Below are positions 1 to 13,303 of a stretch of DNA of 64,000 bases, piece after piece. The notes under the pieces are model-generated. The model made no database searches. It was not told the DNA's origin and saw nothing but the letters and a program-made list of their open reading frames with translations. The position numbers and the translations under genes were made by a program. The DNA is from Mallotus nudiflorus (taxonomy: Eukaryota > Streptophyta > Magnoliopsida > Malpighiales > Euphorbiaceae), in assembly GCA_947683625.1 (NCBI GenBank), contig CANTUR010000818.1, positions 310,001-374,000 on the forward strand. The letters are read 5' to 3'. Each line of letters opens with the position of its first letter. Positions within the stretch are counted from its first letter, which is position 1.

Positions 1-421
1 ATTAATTAAAATTTTAATTTTAATAGTTAACTAACAAATAAAATTGATATATATATATATATATATATTTCTTGAATTTCAAAACTTTACAATCAAGTGA
101 TATATATTTCAAAAATTGGCCAATTTATTCGTTCTTATAAATAGCAAATTGATAATTGGTCCAAATTTTGATTTTAACAATTGAATAAAAAAAATTTTAA
201 ATTTCATTTATCATCTTAAATTTTTAAACCTACACATTAATTTTTAAAATTTAATATATTCATGAATAAGTTGTAATTTAGATAAAAATAACACATTCTT
301 AAATGTAAATTTCAATATTAACATATACATACCTATATAACAAGATCTATTAAAAACTCACAAAATTTTTTTATGGACTTGTTGACAATGCATTCCTCGA
401 GATATTAATAAAATGAACTAA
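1..421. other. AT-rich spacer
   Basis: No coding potential or RNA gene is visible. It holds a short AT dinucleotide run near 47..67 and otherwise unstructured AT-rich sequence. It is the left flank of the outermost LTR insertion and continues at 34939 once the inserted stack is removed. Confidence 0.6.
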
Positions 422-760
422 CATTTTGTAATAGCTCTAAATGGGGGATGAATATGGCTTTTGAAGATTTAAAAGAAAATTAAAAAGGATTAAGCAAGAA
501 TTCAAAGAGAATTAAGAAAAAGAAACAATGAACACACAAATTTAAGGAGTTCGATTCATAAATGAATTTACATCTCCACCTAACTTATCCCTAATTTAGA
601 TTTTCAATCTCCACACCAATCTTATTAGCAAAGATTGAGATTTCAAGAGTTTTAAGACTCAACTCTAAACCATACACAATCAGTTTTTACAAAAGGCTTA
701 ACTCTAACAAAAAACCAGGTGTTTTGATGGTTAAACATTTAAACTACTTCCTCTGCAAAT

Positions 761-907
761 TGATAAGATAACCATTTAGTATCTATATTGCCTTAGAAGT
801 CTATCACTTTGTTATTCATACTATTATTAAAACTCATCTATATGCATGTATATATTATCACTATGTAATACAATGCATGTTGAGCTTCTCTTTACGTTAC
901 CTTGTCA
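761..907 (+). repeat. 5' LTR of the copia element
   Basis: It begins TGATAAGATAACC and ends ACCTTGTCA. It is 147 bp long, the same length as the 3' copy at 34009..34155; differences are scattered substitutions, so this is an old insertion compared with elements A and B. Confidence 0.92.
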
Positions 908-919
908 TGGTATCAAAGC
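908..919 (+). promoter_or_regulatory. Primer-binding site of the copia element
   Basis: TGGTATCAAAGC follows the LTR end with no gap. It matches the plant initiator-methionine tRNA primer site TGGTATCAGAGC except for one G-to-A change. Confidence 0.9.
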
Positions 920-948
920 ATGAAAAGGTTTAACAATCATTTAATTCC

Positions 949-2018
949 ATGGGTGACAGCACAAGCTCAAACACGACACTGACCACTGTCGCACCATCAT
1001 CCTAAAATTCTTCGATTCAATCTCTTCCTGATATTGCCCATCAACTACTAGTGAAACTTAACTCCACAAACTACCTGCTATGGAGAGCGCAATTATTGCC
1101 TTTACTTAATTCTTATAATCTTGCAATGCATATCAATGGCACCTATGTTTCTCCATCATAAATGCTTGATAATGGCCAATCTAATCCAGAATATTTAACC
1201 TAGTTTCGCCAAGACTAATTTATCTTAAATTGGATCGTTGGCTTAATATCTAAGGCTTTTATTCCTCAAGTCGTTGGAGCTCAAACATCTCATGCTACGT
1301 GGGAAAGACTTGCTAGCTCATATGTTGTTGGTTTGAAAGCTCATACCAGAACTCTCAAATCTTGTTTCTTCCAATTGCAATAAGAGCCTGCTAAAATGAT
1401 AGCTCAATGTACACAACATGCTAAAGCCTTTTTTATTAGCTAATTGCTATCAATAACCCTATTTCGGAAAACAATCTTATTCAAGTAATTTTGAATGGTC
1501 TTCATTCATCATATAGACCATTTATTCGCTCCTTACAACACATACCTGATGATGTCTCATATAATGAGCTGCATAGGTTACTTCTCTACGAGGAAGAAAA
1601 TTTAATCGTAGAATCCAAATCCACTATTGTACCATCAACTCATATTGCAGCTACAATTACTCGAGGAGGCAAATTCAATTCTAGTCCTCACTATCATGGT
1701 GGTCGCTTTTCTCGTAGTGGTAGAGGCTAATCATGGTGCAACAATGGGAGACAGACCAATGCTTCACCATTTTCTACATCTGAAAGCTATCTTGAATGCA
1801 ACAATTACTGTGGCTCCGGACACTTTTCTCATCAATGCCCAACCTCATAAACCAAAGGCATGCAATGAACATCATCTTTACCTCTATTTACAAATCGCCT
1901 TACCTCAAACCTTGTTACTTCATCCTTGGCAAATCAACCATGGATTCTTGACATGGGTACCACTCATCACCTCACTTTTCAATTTGACAACTTATCCTTG
2001 AATTAAGATTATATTAGC
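949..2018 (+). pseudogene. Copia gag and start of protease (decayed)
   Basis: The frame starts at ATG 949 and shows the copia gag pattern: a segment ending 'LNSTNYLLWRAQLLPLL' (about 1051..1110), 'ATWERLASSY', then 'NGLHSSYRPFIRSL' (from 1494) and 'DDVSYNELHRLLLYEE', which mark the UBN2-type gag domain. A zinc-knuckle remnant reads CNNYCGSGHFSHQC near 1795..1836, with altered spacing. The protease site is degenerate: ILDMGTTHH (about 1945..1971) where active copies have DSGATHH. There are in-frame stops after codon 17 and later, and at least one frameshift between about 1440 and 1490. The protein is interrupted at 2018 by the nested insertion and continues at 30929. Confidence 0.85.
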
Positions 2019-4402
2019 CATGATGTAAGCCACCAATTTTGGGATAGTTTAGTGTGTATATGATAGAGGACCTGATGATGAAAATTAACTGTGAAATTAT
2101 ATTTATTGGATTTGATTTATTAATTTTGAACTAAATTGTAAATTATTTTTAGAACTTATTTTTAAATTTATTTAATTTTTTTAAAATAAAAAATATAAAA
2201 AATAATTTTTTAAAATATAAAAATAAAAGAAAATTTGAATTAGATTGAAGTTGTCCCAATTCAATGCAAAACAATTCAAATTGCAATTTTTTTTGTTATG
2301 GCCATCATTAGCCAAGAATTAAAAAAAAAAAAAGTAAAGAGTATCCATCGGAAATGTAGATTTCTGGTTGGAAATCCACACTTCCGATTGGAAATATAGT
2401 GTTCCAATTGGTCTGTAATTTTTTTTTAATTTAATTTAATATATTAATGTGTTTATCCTTATTTTTATTGGTTGTTATTTTTTGTTTTATTTGATAAATG
2501 TATTTGTTTTGTTTGATAAATAAAGAAAATAATGTGTTTTTTTTTATTTTATCCTGTATCAATTTAGGGTGATAGGACATCATTTTCTTTTTCACATAGG
2601 AGATTTTTAGTGTTTTATTTTTTTTCCTCTACTTTTCTAATTTTTAGCCATGACCCAAAAACACACTCACTTTTTTGAAATTTTTTATGTACTTTTCTTT
2701 AGTTTTTTGCCATAAATCATATCAAAATAAAAACTAAAAACTCACAGACAACACAAAAAGCCACAAGCTTCCATCAATGGTGATCATTTTCTAAGAGGAA
2801 TCAATATTGCATCCAATTCTTCTATTCGTATCCTTTCTATTTTATTTTGTTTAATTACTTTTGTTTCTTTTATTTTATTTTATCATTTTTTTGTGTTTGT
2901 ATTAATGATGATGGGTGGTATTACACAAATATTGAGGAGAAAATTACATAATCTAATTATAGGAACATAAAAATATTATTTTGATCATTAATTGTTTGTC
3001 AACCATTTTTTTTATCAACAGTATAATTTATTGTTTTCTTGGTTTTGTTCTTTTTACTTGTTTATTCATTGTTTCTATTATTTTTTATTTATTTTAATTC
3101 TTTTAATCTTTCGTTTGTTTATTTTATTTACTAGTTGTTTTGTTGCTTTTCTATATTAATTTATTTCTTTGTTATTTTTTTATTTTTATTTTGGTTTTAT
3201 TTGATTATTTTATAATTTTAACCTTATTTTCTTTTTGATTCTTTATATTTTATATTTGTGTGATGATGGAGACACGTGGTTAACTAAGGAGAACCCATGA
3301 AGATCCATGGGATGCCATGGATTTAAACATGTAGTTATTTCACTTAGATTTTAGGTTTATTTTATTTTTATCATTATGTGTTTTTTTATTCTGTGTTATA
3401 TTTGATTTTATTGGGTTTGTATATATTTTTATTTTTGATTCGCGTAGATTGTAATAGCCCTAGTAGTGGGAAATATAGTGAAATTTTTATTTTTGTACAC
3501 TTTAAAAATGATTAGTAAATTAGGGTTCATTTTGTCACAACCCGAACCCGAGGGCACGTAACCGGCACTAGGGAATGGATAGGCATAAGGCCCCCGAAAC
3601 CCGTAGTAAGCCTAAAGGAAAAGAAAATAAAACCATTCATATTTTAAACTTTAATTAATAACAGAATATATTATCAAACTGATTTTTCTCAAAATACACA
3701 AATTCAATTGTTTAAATATAATGTGCTTCAACGTCTCATATTATAAATCGAATTTAAATCTTATACATGAGTGTGTTTTGTGCAAATAAACTACATAATT
3801 ATGCTTAAACCATCCAAACTCTTAGCACATATACTACTGTAGCAACCTAGATTAACACAAAGTACAGCTTACAATGACCTACATAAAATAGCCGATGAAG
3901 AAGAAACCCGGCATGGAGGTAGTCTGAGGTCGAACTCCCAAGCTCCTGAAAAAAAATAAATTAAGGGGAATCAGACCTCACTGAGTAAGTCAATAAAAAG
4001 AGCTGTACGGTTTGAAAACCTTTGAAAACTATATATGTTTATAGTGAAAATAATGTATAATGTATAAGTATAGTTTTTGAAAAATCTCGGTAGAACCCTA
4101 AGCCCAAAAATCTAAATGGCCAAATGGGCCCACTTATTCCAACTAGACTACCGGTCCCCAAGAGCAAAGGCATCAACCGAGGCACCAAGCCGTAGTCATT
4201 CACTTAATCCAAATATATGGAACTAGCAGTCCCCGAGAGCAAAGGCATCGACCGAGGCACCCATCCCAGTCTATTAATAGCTTTACAATCACTAGCGGTC
4301 CCCGAGAGCAAAGGCTTCCACCGAGGCACCCGTCCTAGTTTAACATTCACCAATCATATATATTACGGATCCATCTCTCAATCTCTACCATGTGCACATA
4401 GT

Positions 4403-4421
4403 CTTGGTGAAGCCCACCAGG
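4403..4421 (-). promoter_or_regulatory. Conserved LTR hairpin (solo LTR copy)
   Basis: On the minus strand it reads CCTGGTG-GGCTT-CACCAAG: the 7-bp stem with 5-nt loop seen in element B, with one mismatch in the second stem pair. See the element B copy for the comparison across families. Confidence 0.6.
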
Positions 4422-5166
4422 TAGCCCGTTCTACCAAAATTTCTTAAAATCGATTTTAAATAAATAAAATGCATATAAATCTTAAATAGCAACATTAAAT
4501 TAAATAAACCATATAATCAATAATAAAATATGAGCGCACGCATTTGTTAATTAAAACACACGCACAGATCATTCTATCGACTTACAGGATGAATGCGAAG
4601 GCTGACGACCACGTGTCTGCCTCGGTCTCACAGCTTATGCTCTGATATGCTCTAAAAGAAAAATAACGAATCGACTTTTAAAACATGACTAAGGAATCAA
4701 AATCAGAAATCAACAGAATAATGAAATTCCAGACTGACTCGGGGAAAATCGGACAAGACTCGACAGATAGGATTTAACCTAACTAACGGTAGAAATTTTA
4801 CGTGTATCATGTTTTACGAGAAAATCTATCAAAATTTCTACAGAGTCTCCTCTGTAAAACGGACATCTCTCTACCAAAGGTAAAGCCAGACCTGCATAGA
4901 AAATGCACTTCTAATATTCACAACATCCACACTCGAGTCGGGCTTCCAAAACTATAATTTTCCCCGACCGACATCACAACTCAATAAAATAGTAAGAATT
5001 AATAACATTTATTTCTAAAATATATATTTCCCGTACACGTATACTAAAAATAAATAAAATTATATAAAATCTCAATTATTCAAAATTAAACAATTAAATT
5101 TGCATTCCATCATCAAAATATAAATATAATTATAACCCAAATTAAAACCATTGTAATGTATTATAT

Positions 5167-8100
5167 TGTCACGACCCAAAACAGGGGCCATGACCGGCGC
5201 TAGGGAACGAGAATTCTTTCGAATCCAGAACTCGTAGCAAGCCTAAAAATAAAATAAACATGCAATAGTAATAATAACAATATTAAATAATGCAGCGGAA
5301 ATAAAAATCATAAATATCATAATAACAATTCCACCAACTGGATTTAAATCAAATCTCATCTCATATATATAAATCTCTTAATACAAATCCAGTTTCAAAT
5401 AATACAATATCTCACATAAATAAAATACATAAAATCCCACAATTTAATTCACAACTACTGCAGTGTCTAGATTATAAAAAAAATAAGACTCAAATAAGTA
5501 ATTTACACAAAGAAGCCGAAGCGGAAGAAATCCGGCATATAGACATGCTACTGAGGTCTGAAGATGTTGACTCTCCTGAAAAATTATCAACGGAGGGGAG
5601 TCAGACCTCACTGAGTGAATTACTATAATATATATACATACACACTAAATGATAATGCATACAGTCAACAATATATATCTAACATATATATACAGGCAAT
5701 TACACACAGATGCAATAAAATCATTTTATATATTTTATCTGAAAATCATCTTTTTATGAAGGATCAAATAGAACCCTATGATATCGCAACCTCAGAAATA
5801 GTGTTAGACAACACTCTAGCCACACAGGCTCACTTAATCCAAATATGTCCACTTAATCCATTTAGACAGTAGACTGGCCCCGAGACACTAAGTCAATCGA
5901 GCTCCAGCAGTCTGACTGCCAATGTGATTGGCCCCGAGACACTTGGTCAACCGAGCTCCAGCAATCACACCCAAATCACATCACACATATCAATAATCAC
6001 ATTCAATCAATATCCATAAATAAGTTAGTAATATAGCCTAAATACTATAGGCGTACCGGTACGTACTCGGTCCTAGTGCTGCCCACTAGGTAGCACGTTC
6101 TATCGATATCCTTCATTAATAATATAAATCATTCATTCACAAAAATAAATGATGCATGAAGTTCAATAAAATATCAACATAAACCATATATATACTAGAA
6201 ATATACCAAAAGTAAAGCAGGTATATTTTGAGTATATATACATCAAATAAATCCAATTAAATTATAACTTAAGCTAGAAATATATTTAAAAACATTTTAA
6301 ATATATTTTATTTACAAAACATTCATATAATTTAATAAATACCAAAAATATACTTAAATACAAATCACATTATTTATGCATTTTAATCAAAATAAAACAT
6401 ATATTTCTAAATCATACACCCTAAGCATATATATATAGTATAGTAACTCACAAATTAGTGCGCTCCACGAGACGAGTCCGACGGGCCCGGTCCACTAGCC
6501 CTCGGTCTCGGTGCAACTAAACAAGCAATAAATAACCGACATTAGAATAAACCTAACAGAAATCCTAGAATTCGATCTAGAGTATTAAACATAAAATCGA
6601 GATTAGGGTTCGACTGGACATCACGTTTTACGAGAATTCTATCGAAAATCTGGCAGAACCTCCCCTGTAAAACGGAAATCTCTCTACTCAAAAGAGTAGA
6701 GCCGACCCTACAAAGAAACACACTTCGAGAAAACAAGCTCAACACTCAACCACAACCCCTCGGTCGGACTCCAGACTACAGTCTATCGACTGGGGTCCAC
6801 AAACACAGAACAATTCCAGAAATACCAAAAATATCCTTATAACATAGAAATACATTTTATAGGTAGAAATTACATAATTAACCTTTAAAAACTATAAAAA
6901 CCGATAAAAACTCATTTTATTAGAAAAACCGTATATTATATATATAATTGAAAATAATTTACGAAAAATAGTTTTAATTAGTTAAAAATACCAAATAATT
7001 TATAGAATTCATTTTTATACCTTAAATAACTATTAAAACCAATTAAATTACATTTTTAGCCAATTTAGGGTAAAATTACCAAAATACCCCTATATATATA
7101 AATATACTAAAATTACTTCAAAAATTCACCAAAAATTATACAATTATCCAAAATTAATTTTCTCAACATATTTATCAATAATTAAACCCAATTATCCAAT
7201 TAATTTCAATTTAAAACACAATTAACCCTAATTTCTTAAATTACATAAACTTCAATAATTCAAAATAAATACATAGAAATTCATAAAAATTCCAAATAAA
7301 TTCCTATAATTCATTTCAACACCTAATTTAACCATAAAACACAATTTCATAATTTAAATAATTAATTTCCGAAAATTAGAAAATAATATTAAAATATTCA
7401 AAAATACCCAAAAATCCAAACAATCTCCAAAAATTCCAAAAAAATTCATACCTGTAGATTAAGCTACTAGGATCAATATTTGTGAAGGGAGTTTTCATGA
7501 ATCAATCAATTCGAAGCTCAAAAAAATCAAAAACCCTAATGTGATCGAATTGGAAAAATCAAAACCTAAGCAATTCTAGACCATTTAAGCTCAAACCAAA
7601 GCTAGAATCACACTCACCGGAGCTCAAGGAGAAGAAAGAGATCGGCGGTGTCGAAAATGGTGGTCGGAATCGTCATCAACGGCGAGGAGAAGGATTTCGG
7701 CCAAAGGAAGAAAAAGGAGCTGCCGGCGCCGGGGAAGGAGGCTGCTGGCGGAGGGGGACGGCTGGGAACGGCGGTGGCAAGCCGGGAGGCACACTGACGG
7801 CAAGGGAATGGGATGGCAGACGGTGGTTGGTGGTGAGGGGTGGTCGGGCGCGAGAGAAGGAAGAAGAAGAAAAAGAAAAAGAAAAAAATAATAAAATAAT
7901 ATGTATATATTAAAATATAGTGTATAAATAAAATATGTGGGAAAAATACACACCACATATTATTATATTAATTTAAATAAAAAATTAATACTAAAATGAT
8001 AAAATATTAGGGTAATATATTAAACCCTAATTAAATAAATATATACACACATAAGCCTTATTTAGTATTTTAAAAATACGTATGAGTTCATGCAAGTCCA

Positions 8101-8327
8101 AAAATATATTTAAAATAATTAATAATAAATTATTTACGTGAAAATTTCCCCGAAAATGAAAGTCTCGGGAAAATTTTACGTAAAGTACTGTAAATAATAC
8201 ACAATAATTAAAATAGGTTTTAAATACATATCAACTCGTGAAAATATCGTAATATATATATACAAAAATTATTAACACTGCATATCCCGATACAGTGTAA
8301 AAATATTTAAAAACACGGGATATTATA
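5167..8327 (-). repeat. 3' LTR of element A
   Basis: On the minus strand it runs from TATAATATCCCG (the usual TG start altered to TA) to GGGTCGTGACA. It carries the conserved hairpin at 6072..6090, two or three 'GAGCTCGGTTGAC...' type repeats at 5876..5965, and a GC-rich leader at about 7615..7870. That block gives long proline/serine-rich frames on the minus strand (7614..7958) that I treat as leader, not protein. The leader ends at GTGAGT (plus-strand ACTCAC 7612..7617). Confidence 0.93.
6072..6090 (-). promoter_or_regulatory. Conserved LTR hairpin, element A
   Basis: On the minus strand: CCTAGTG-GGCAG-CACTAGG, a perfect 7-bp stem. Against element B the fourth pair is A-T instead of G-C, a compensatory change. 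The second LTR has the same hairpin at 14206..14224 with one C-A mismatch. Confidence 0.65.
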
Positions 8328-8340
8328 GTCTTCCCCCCTT
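8328..8340 (-). promoter_or_regulatory. Polypurine tract of element A
   Basis: On the minus strand AAGGGGGGAAGAC directly precedes the 3' LTR. This is the plus-strand priming site for reverse transcription, and it fixes the LTR border at 8327. Confidence 0.9.
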
Positions 8341-8425
8341 ACAAGAATTCTTCCCCGAATTCCAGAAAACATAATCAAGAAGGAAAGAGATACGGGTAAG
8401 AAGCTCGCATCTCAGCTTCAGTCTC

Positions 8426-8809
8426 TCACGTATGCTCCTCAACTCTATCGCTACGCCATAGAACCTTAACCATCGAAATCTGCTTCGATCGCAACTGTCG
8501 AACTTGATAATCAACGATCGCCATAGGTTCTTCCATAAACGTCAAATCTTCACTCACTTCTACACTATCGGGCTGCAACACATGTGAAGGGTCTGAGATA
8601 TACTTCCTCAACATCGAGATATGAAATACTGGATGCACCTGTGACATACTCGGAGGCAAATCCAACCGATATGCAACAGTGCTAACTCTTTCCAGAATCT
8701 CAAACGGTCCAATATATCTCGGTGCTAACTTACCCTTCCTGCCAAATCTCATCACACCCTTCATCGGAGATACCTTCAGAAAAATGAAATCTCCAACCTG
8801 AAACTCCAC
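8426..8809 (-). pseudogene. Element A: integrase C-terminus and chromodomain-type region
   Basis: The frame is continuous with the integrase after one stop at 8867. It opens with VEFQVGDFIFLKVSPMKG, the GPY/F-type module (RYIGPFEILERV), followed by LPPSMSQVHPVFHVSMLRKY-like sequence and a region (EPMAIVDYQVRQLRSK... MVKVLWRSD) that in Tekay elements is the chromodomain thought to guide insertion to heterochromatin. The frame stops at EEHT where related proteins continue TWE, a TGG-to-TGA change, and the sequence beyond remains alignable to the polypurine tract. Confidence 0.85.
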
Positions 8810-8866
8810 ATCTCTGTGCCCAGGATCCGCATAACTCTTCTGTTTGCTAACTGCTGTCTCTAATCT

Positions 8867-9555
8867 TCACTTAATCACGGTGACTTTCTCTGCAGCATCC
8901 TGAATCATCTCAGGTCCAGTCAAAGCTCTTTCACCAATCTCGTCCCAACTCAGAGGGGATCTACACTTCCTTCCATATAACGCCTCGTATGGTGCCATGC
9001 CAATACTGCTATGGTAGCTGTTATTATATGCAAACTCAACGAGTGGCAAATGATCATCCCAGCTACCTCCCAAATCCAGGACATACATCCTTAACATATC
9101 TTCTAGTGTCTGGATCGTCCTCTCAGATTGGCCATCTGTCTGAGGATGAAAAGCAGTACTGAAATCCAACCTAGTGCCCATCGCTTCCTACAACTTCTGC
9201 CAAAAACGAGAAGTAAACACCGAACCTCTATCTGACACAATTAGACAGGTACTCCATGAAGGCACACAATATGCTTCACATACAACTTCGCCAATCTAGC
9301 AACAGAATAGGTGGCTTTCACAGGTAAGAAATGTGTAGACTTTGTCAACCTATCTACAATCACCAAGATGGAATTGTATCCATCCTTCGAACGAGATAAA
9401 CCAACCACAAAATCCATAGCTATCCTTTCCCACTTCCACTTGGGAATAGGAAGAGGCTGAAGCTTCCCAGAAGGCTTCTGATGTTCGGCTTTCACTTGCT
9501 GACACGTCAAACACTTAGCAACATAATCGGTGACATCCTTCTTCAATCCGTCCCT
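8867..9555 (-). pseudogene. Element A: integrase
   Basis: The segment 9241..9546 holds the second half of the zinc-binding module (KCLTCQQVK) and the first core Asp in AMDFVVGLSRS. The segment 8867..9181 carries HPQTDGQSERT, whose Glu is the third catalytic residue, and FAYNNSYHSS. Between them, near 9240, one base has been lost: the frame runs GVPV-stop, and the expected SDRG with the second catalytic Asp is readable only after a shift. A TAG near 9185 and a TGA at 8867 add to the damage. The preceding HxxxH half of the zinc module is in the frame ending at 9556. Confidence 0.88.
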
Positions 9556-10599
9556 TCAGTATAGATCTCTGATACTGTGGTACATCTTAGTAAGACTCGG
9601 ATGAACGCTATAAGCTGTAAAATGTGCTTCCTCTAGGATCTCTTCTCTCAAATCATCCACATCAGGAACACACAATCTACCACTGATCCACAACACACCA
9701 TCATTATCAAGCGTGAAATCAATGAACTTCCCTGCTCGAACATTCTCTGCAAGCTCTTCTAGAATAGGATCTCGGCTCTGAGCTGCTTTAATTCTATCCC
9801 TCAGTACAAATCGTACTTTAAACTGAGCTAGCAGTCCACCTGATCTACTGATCTTCATCATCAGACCTTGATCCACCATCAGATGCAACTCCTGGATCAA
9901 TGGTCTCCTCTCAACACTGATGTGAGCAAGACTACCTGAGGACTTCCTACTCAAGGCATCTACTACCACATTAGCTTTACCCGGATGATATAAGATCTCG
10001 CAATCATAATCCTTCAACAATTCTAACCATCTTCTCTGCCTCAAATTCAAATCTCTCTGCTGAAAAATGTACTTAAGGCTCTTGTGATCAGTAAATATCT
10101 CACAAGTCACCCCGTACAGATAATGTCTCTAAATCTTCAAAGCAAAGATAACTGCAGCCATCTCAAGATCATGTGTAGGATAGTTCTGCTCATGCTTCTT
10201 CAACTGCCTCGAAGCATAGGCTATCACCCTTCCATTCTGCATCAACACACAACCAAGACCAATTCTAGAGGCATCATAGTAAACTGTGAACTTATCCACA
10301 CTATTAGGCAAAGCTAACACTGGCGTTGTGGTCAACTTCTCCTTCAACAACTGAAAACTATTTTCACAAGCTTCTGACCACTCGAATCTAACATTCTTCT
10401 GAGTCAAGCGATTCATAGGGGCTGCTATTCTGGAAATATCCTGCACAAACCGCCTATAATACCCAGCTAAACCCAGAAAACTCCGAATCTCAAAAATAGA
10501 AGTCGGTCTAGGCCACTCAGACACTGCCTTAATCTTCTGTGGATCAACCTGAATACCTTCTTTAGACACTATGTGTCCAAGAAAAGAAACACTCTCCAT
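9556..10599 (-). pseudogene. Element A: RT thumb/connection and RNase H
   Basis: From 10599 the frame reads MESVSFLGHIVSKEGIQVDP, a direct continuation of the RT after a TGG-to-TAG stop, then FLGLAGYYRRFV and the RNase H start YYDASRIGLGCVLMQ. A second Trp-to-stop lies at 10129 (LKI-stop-RHYLYG). The frame from 10110 continues with EIFTDHKSLKYIFQQRDLNLRQ, ADALSRK-like sequence (VVVDALSRKSS, changed at one Ala) and the integrase zinc half EEAHFTAYSVHPS. It ends at another Trp-to-stop at 9556. All breaks here are in frame. Confidence 0.88.
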
Positions 10600-11772
10600 C
10601 TAGAAATCACACTTCGAGAATTTAGCATAAAGCTGATGATCTCTCAATGTTTGTAGTACAATCCTCAAGTGATATACATGCTCATCCATACTCCTTGAAT
10701 ATACCAGTATATCATCAATGAAGACTACCACAAACTGATCCACATACGGTCTGAATACTCTGTTCATCAAGTCCATAAACGCTGCTGGTGCATTAGTCAA
10801 ACCAAAAGACATCACCAGAAACTCATAATGGCCATATCTAGTACGGAATGCTGTCTTAGGAATATCAGATTCACTAATCCACAGCTGATGATAACCCGAC
10901 CTCAAGTCAACCTTAGAAAAGAACTGTGCACCCTGTAGCTGATCAAACAAATCATCTATCCTTGGGAGAGGATACTTGTTCTTCACTGTCACCTTGTTCA
11001 ACTCTCTGTAGTCAATGCACAGTCTCAGGGTACCATCCTTCTTCTTTACAAACAAGACTGGTGCACCCCAAGGAGAAACACTGGGTCTAATAAAACCTTT
11101 ATCCAATAACTCTTGCAACTGCTCCTTCAACTCTTTCAACTCTGCAGGAGCCATACGATAGGGTGGCATAGATATAGGAGTAGTACCTAGAACCACATCT
11201 ATACAGAACTCAATCTCTATGTGAGGTGGTAAACCTGGCAACTCCTCGGGAAAAACATCAGGAAACTCACAAGCAACAGGAACATCTATGAGTGATAACT
11301 TCTCCACTGACGTATCCCTGACCAATGCCAAATATCCTTGACAACCCTTCTTTAATAACTTCCTAGCCGTAATAACAGAAATAAGATTCTGAGGTGTTGA
11401 ACTCCTATCACCCATAAACTTAAATTCTACTTCATCAGGAATTCTAAAGGTCACCTCTTTATTCCTGCAATCTACCACGGCATAGTGCTGAGATAACCAA
11501 TCCATTCCCAAAATGACATCAAACTCCATCACATCCAATAAAATCAAATCAGCGGGTAATTCTCTATCTCCCACGAGAACTGGACAACCAGAAAGAACAA
11601 TATCGGTGTCCAAGGAATCGCTCAGAGGAGTGGCAACAGACAAAGGAAAAGCCATCCTCGAAGCTTGCCAACAAGATTTAGAAGCAAAAATAGGAGAAAT
11701 GAATGAATGCGTGGCACCCGGATCAAACAAAACCCATGCATCCAGGTAACAAACAGAAACAATACCTGCCAC
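10600..11772 (-). pseudogene. Element A: protease and reverse transcriptase (390-codon open stretch)
   Basis: This is the longest intact coding stretch in the window. Residues 16 to 26 hold the aspartic protease site FDPGATHSFIS, with GMDWLS further on. From about residue 175 comes EELPGLPPHIEIEFCIDV, MPPYRMAPAELKELKEQL, GAPVLFVKKKDGTLRLCIDY, the fingers/palm region, and the catalytic box FIDDILVYS (plus-strand 10697..10725) with both Asp present. The frame ends at a TAG replacing the Trp that precedes MESVSFLGH. It is part of one gag-pol frame and is not a separate gene. Confidence 0.92.
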
Positions 11773-13107
11773 AACTGCATTAGATGCCTGAGCATCCTGC
11801 TAAGTGAGATGGAAAACTCTGGCCTGACCTCAACCTCCCTGCTGACTGGTAGAAACCTGACCAACACCTCTGGCACCTCCTCTAGTACCTCTACCACGAC
11901 TTTGCTATGGAGCAAACTGTGTGGAACTCTGATGATGAGCTGGTGGCAACTGAAATGGCATGGGTGCAACACTAGCAATCGACTGCTGTGGGAATCGCAG
12001 AATCTGCGGCTGCTGATACCCAGAATAAGGACACGATCTGGTAAAATATCTTGTATGCCCGCATCTGAAGCATGTCAGTGGTGTCAGATAACACGGTCCC
12101 TGATGAACTCTACCACAAGTCTGACAAACACTGGCCGCTGATCCAAAACTGCGACCACTACTGCTGCTCGAAGCACCTGACCCAAATCTGAACGATCTAC
12201 GCTGATCTCCATGGCCATATCTACTGCTTCGATACACTCGCTGCTACTGTCTCTGACTCTGCTGAGTCGGACCTCGCTGCTGACTACTAGAACCAACATG
12301 AAAACTCGAATACGGAGTAGCCTGCAATCCACTCGACTGAACTCCTAGCTGGTAGTAATCAGGCATCGCTCCCTGCCTAACTAGCCTCAGCTCAATCTCC
12401 TTGGCTAACTCAATCACAGACTCGAGAGTAAGGCCTGCTGTAGGCATACCAGCAAAAGCAGAACCCAAACCAGTAACATACGTAGTGACAGCAAAATACT
12501 GATCTCGCATCAGATCCTCAACATATCTACCCAGACGAAGAAACTCTCGGGTATACTCCTCTACAGATCGATCACCACAAGAAATATTGGTCAAACGAAG
12601 AGGCTCTGGACAAAATCTCCTCATAAATCGCTCTCGGAACTGAGCCCATGTCATCGTCATCATGAAGGGCTGGATCATCTAAATGAACCAATCTAGAGCT
12701 GGTCCCTCGACAGACAACTCGACGATCATAATCCGCTGGTACTCGGTATGAGCAGTTCGAGTCCTAGTCTCAATCGCATGCAGAAAATCTAATGGATCGG
12801 AAGTACCATCGAAAGTAATCCAGCCAACTCGGGCATAGAACAAAGCTGCCTCAGGGTCAGACATACCCTGCTGATAGGCAGGCTGAACAGGCTGAACAAC
12901 TGGAGGAACATGAACATCAAACTCAGGCTCAACAGGCTCCTCGTCCTGTAAGTCTCTCTACCTACGACGACCTGTTGCTCCTCGAGGTCTACCTCTACCA
13001 CGACCTCTACGTCTAACTGGCGGCTCAGGAGGTAAAACCTCATCCTGAAAAGACTCATCATCCTCGGCCTCAACGATCGATGGAGCGACACGTGCTCACC
13101 TCCTCAT
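11773..13107 (-). pseudogene. Element A: gag
   Basis: The minus-strand ATG at 13107 begins MRR, as in B and C, but the next codon is TGA, and a TAG follows the basic stretch RRRGRGRGRPRGATG. The capsid region follows: MSDPEAALFYARVGW (from 12864), ALDWFI-stop, RFMRRFCPEPLR, EEYTREFLRLGRYVEDL. The zinc-knuckle region (about 12050..12130) has CQTCGRVHQGPC and then CFRCGHTRYFTRSC, where the metal-binding His is replaced by Tyr. Stops at 12679, 12244 and 11905 mostly look like CAG-to-TAG. Frames overlapping at 11622..11978 and 12789..13091 are shadows. Confidence 0.87.
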
Positions 13108-13287
13108 ATTGAAAAGATAAACGGAAAGATTCAGACAAAACAGACAACGGAGGAATAATGCAGAAAACTAAGCAAGGAATACTTATCAAGACGTACTCGA
13201 ACCTAATTCACTGCAGTAGTTCAATAGAAAACACAACTTTAAAACTAGGGCTACAACTCACACAACTAAGCCCTGACACAGAACTCT

Positions 13288-13300
13288 GCTCTGATACCAA
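13288..13300 (-). promoter_or_regulatory. Primer-binding site of element A
   Basis: On the minus strand TTGGTATCAGAGC starts three bases after the LTR end; it is an unaltered initiator-methionine tRNA site. Confidence 0.93.
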
Positions 13301-13303
13301 CTT

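Noticed and set aside
4217..4447. 76-codon frame with repeated LAVPESKG units (also minus-strand 20656..20898)
   Set aside because: It is the translation of the short LTR repeats, in the solo LTR and in element B; present by repeat structure, not as a protein.
7614..7958. Proline/serine-rich frames in the LTRs of A (also 15738..16119) and B (18824..19071, 27387..27596)
   Set aside because: They lie in LTR leader sequence, exist in several frames at once, differ between copies, and show no domain.
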